From contig JBCAQO010000009.1 of assembly GCA_039111635.1 (NCBI GenBank), positions 496,001 through 560,000 of the forward strand: a stretch of 64,000 nt of DNA, given 5' to 3'. This document shows, in pieces, positions 61,875 through 64,000 of this stretch. The translations under genes and the position numbers were made by a program. How positions within the stretch are numbered: the first letter of the stretch is position 1; every line of letters begins with the position of its first letter. The DNA is from Heterobasidion occidentale. Its lineage: Eukaryota; Basidiomycota; Agaricomycetes; Russulales; Bondarzewiaceae. The notes beneath the pieces were generated by a model, which was not told the DNA's origin, ran no database searches, and saw only the letters and a program-made list of their open reading frames with translations.

Positions 61875-63847
61875 TCACCGCAACCCGACGAGACCGGCTG
61901 CACCGAGCCCAAGCGCCGCCCTGCGTCCCAGCGCCCCCGCCCCCGCCGACTGCCCACCGCCACCGTCCGACACGACCTCCGCAAAGCTCGCGCGTCTCTC
62001 CCCAGAGCCCCCGATTCCAGTCCACGCGCCCGCACCGGCCCCGCCCGAGCTCGTCGTCGGACGCGACCCCGTCTCTTTCTCCTTCTCCTTCTTCATTGTA
62101 TGCTGCGCGGGGTCCGAGCCCGTCCGATGGATTTGCACCGGAGGCGGTGGTGGAGGCGACGTGTGCGCCGAGACCGACTGCGCCCTCTGTGCGGCCTCCC
62201 CTCCCGCTCCAGCCCCCACCCCCGCACCGCCTTGTCCATTCGCCCACCCGTTCCAAAACACATCATCCCCAAGATCGACCCCCCTCATCCGCTCCAGAAC
62301 ACCATTCACACCTTCCCGGTCACCTTCACCCTCGCGCCACGCGTCGCCGACCGCCCCCTCTCCCGCGCTCCCCGCCGCACTCTTCCCGCCGCTCCCGCTA
62401 GCCTCCGACCCGCCGCTCGCACCCGTAACTGCACCCGCACCCGCCCCTTCGCCGTTCCGCATAATCTCGTTCGCGAGCCTGCTCCCGCTCGCCGGCACAT
62501 AAGAGAAATACGAGTCCTCCCGCGGCACCGGCGGGAAATACCCGTCGCCCTCCCTCGCGCCCTCCTCGCCGCCCTCTCCCTCGCCGCGCGCGGAGCCCCG
62601 CCCATGCGCCTGCGCCTGTCCCTGCCCAGGCGCGCCCTGCTCTCCCCGCACGGGCGCGCCCACCGCCGCGTTGATGAACGGGTTCCCGCCCCCGCCGGGG
62701 CGGCCCCAGAACGCGCCGGGGCTCATCGTGAGCCCGGGGCTGAACGCCGCGTGCGCGGGCACGAAGCTGAAGCTCGGCATCGACGGCGTGATGGGCGGCA
62801 GCCCGTGCGGCGTCATGCTGAGCGCGTGCGCGTGCGCGGCCTGCATCGCGGGCGCGTGGAGCGGCGAGGGGAGTGGCATCGGGAGCAGCGGCACGCGCGA
62901 GGGCGAGGGGAGCGCGGGGGAGTGCGGCCCATTGGGCGTGCGTGGGAAGCCGAGGGGGTAGTGCGCGAGTGGGTACGGTGAGCTCGGGGAGAGCGAGTGC
63001 GCGGGGGGGAGAGGGAAGCCGTGCACGGGGAGGCGGGAGGGAGATGGGGCCGGGGTGCGCGGGATGCTGCTGCTGCTGCTGCTGCGAATGTGCATGCGGG
63101 TGCATCTGATTGTGGGCGTGGTGAGAGCGCGCAAATGGATGGGCGATCGCGTGCCGTGGCGTGGATGGCGCCTGGGGTTGAGTCTGCGGTGCGGGCTGCG
63201 ACCGCGCCTGATGCAGCTCGAGCGGCGAGCGCGCATGTACGCGCGTTTTCTCTGACACAGGCCGGGTGAGGGTCTGGGTCAGCGGCAACGGCGGCGGCCT
63301 GTGAGGGTGATGTTGCCGCAACTCAGACTGCTGAAGCTGTTGACTTTGTTGCTGTTGCCTCTGTTGTTGTTGTTGTTGTTGTTGCTGCTGCTGATGCTGC
63401 TGATGGAATGCCGACTGCGCTTGCACCCAGCTATCCTCACCGCTCCCCGTCCTATTCGGTGACACGGGCAACTGCTGCTGCTGCTGCTGATGTAGCTGCG
63501 CGTTCGCAGGCGACGACAAGCCATCTCCCGCGCCCTGCCCGTGGTCGAACTGCCCTTTCACTAGGCCCTGCGCGAACGCCTCAAACGCAAGCGGCGAGCC
63601 CGGCCCCGGCCCGGGTCCGGACGGCAGCGGCAGCGGCGACGTCGCGGTCGCGGAGGCAGGCGAGGGTGGGCCCCGCGCATACGCCTGTGCGAGGGGCGAC
63701 GCGAACGAGAGAGGCATGGACATCGGCACGGGCACCGCCAGTCGCTGGGCGTTGAGCCCGAACGACGCGACGGTTGCGGTCGTGGGCTGCGTTGACGGGG
63801 AGTACTTGTCGAAGTGCACCTTGAGCGGTCGCCCGTTGTACTCGTAC
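61875..63847 (-). CDS. RRM-type RNA-binding protein, poly-Q, 5' end outside window
   Basis: The last large exon of a minus-strand gene. After a splice acceptor at 63848-63850 it opens YEYNGRPLKVHFDKYS, the final strand of an RNA-recognition motif. The rest is disordered: PLPLPSGPGPGPGSPLAF, a Gln tract near 63345-63400 and a second CAG run near 63065-63090. Further on, in a shifted frame, come LPVHGFPLPPAHSLSPSSPY, LPSFSFVPAHAAFSP-like Pro/Ser sequence, GGGNPFINAAVGAPVRGEQG, SYFSYVPASGSRLANEIMRN and DLGDDVFWNGWANGQGG, ending AAGLVGLR at 61875. One frame change near 63030-63050 is needed. Long poly-Q tails after RRMs are common in fungal post-transcriptional regulators. Target unknown. Confidence 0.65.
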
Positions 63848-64000
63848 CTAGTATCAGAATGACCGCGACAGTGTAACGATGTACCCAGACAGAGTCAAAG
63901 CACGACAAAAACGAGCAACGATAATCAGCTTGCCATCCCGTGAGACTGAATCATGTGAAGGGTCCAATGAGGAACAGCCCGACGCGCGACGCACCCGTTG

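Overview
The window is nuclear DNA of a filamentous basidiomycete (Agaricomycetes, possibly Polyporales). Genes are cut by many 45-100 nt introns with GT..AG borders. Several families are typical of these fungi: an Egh16-like secreted protein, a 7TM protein of the DUF6533/6534 kind, an HxD-type 2OG-Fe(II) oxygenase, a degenerate protein-kinase-like gene, a cytochrome P450 and a But2-like membrane protein. I see no rRNA, tRNA, CRISPR or bacterial-type operon.

Layout, left to right: secreted Egh16-like gene (+, 0.36-1.3 kb); 7TM protein (-, 1.8-3.1); aldo/keto reductase (+, 5.2-6.5); METTL21-like methyltransferase (-, 7.1-8.2); GH16 CRH/UTR2-type cell-wall transglycosylase (-, 8.7-10.7); unknown membrane protein (+, 12.1-13.4); mismatch-repair gene MSH6 (+, 14.3-19.8); MFS transporter with a long acidic loop (-, 21.1-25.0); single C2H2 zinc-finger protein (+, 27.8-29.8); broken kinase-like gene (-, 30.6-32.65); remnant of a repeated element (32.8-33.1); 2OG-Fe(II) oxygenase (-, 33.3-34.9); P450 (-, 35.7-38.1); protein phosphatase PP1 (+, 41.6-43.4); SAM methyltransferase (-, 44.9-46.1); MFSD5-type transporter (-, 47.2-49.4); a 1.1 kb element with 39-bp terminal inverted repeats carrying one intact two-exon gene (50.76-51.89); But2-like protein (+, 52.7-53.7); PWP2, a U3 snoRNP/ribosome-biogenesis WD40 protein (+, 57.3-60.3); and the 3' part of a poly-Q RNA-binding protein (-, 61.9 to beyond the right edge). 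MSH6, PP1 and PWP2 are housekeeping genes; the rest is a mix of metabolic, wall and transport genes, with no sign of one shared pathway.

Three things stand out. (1) Between the convergent 3' ends of MSH6 and the MFS gene, at 20365-20534, lies a near-continuous train of different, mostly perfect inverted repeats; more dyads follow to about 21.07 kb. (2) The element at 50757-51888 has perfect 39-bp TIRs, internal repeats of one motif and an intact spliced gene of unknown function, but no transposase. A decayed relative lies at 32.8-33.1 kb. (3) Many otherwise well-conserved genes, including PP1 and MSH6, show single-base frame breaks, several in homopolymers. This looks more like consensus sequence error than biology, though the kinase-like gene also carries an in-frame stop and is probably a true pseudogene.

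Exon borders were read by eye, from GT/AG signals and protein continuity, so outer coordinates are firmer than inner ones.
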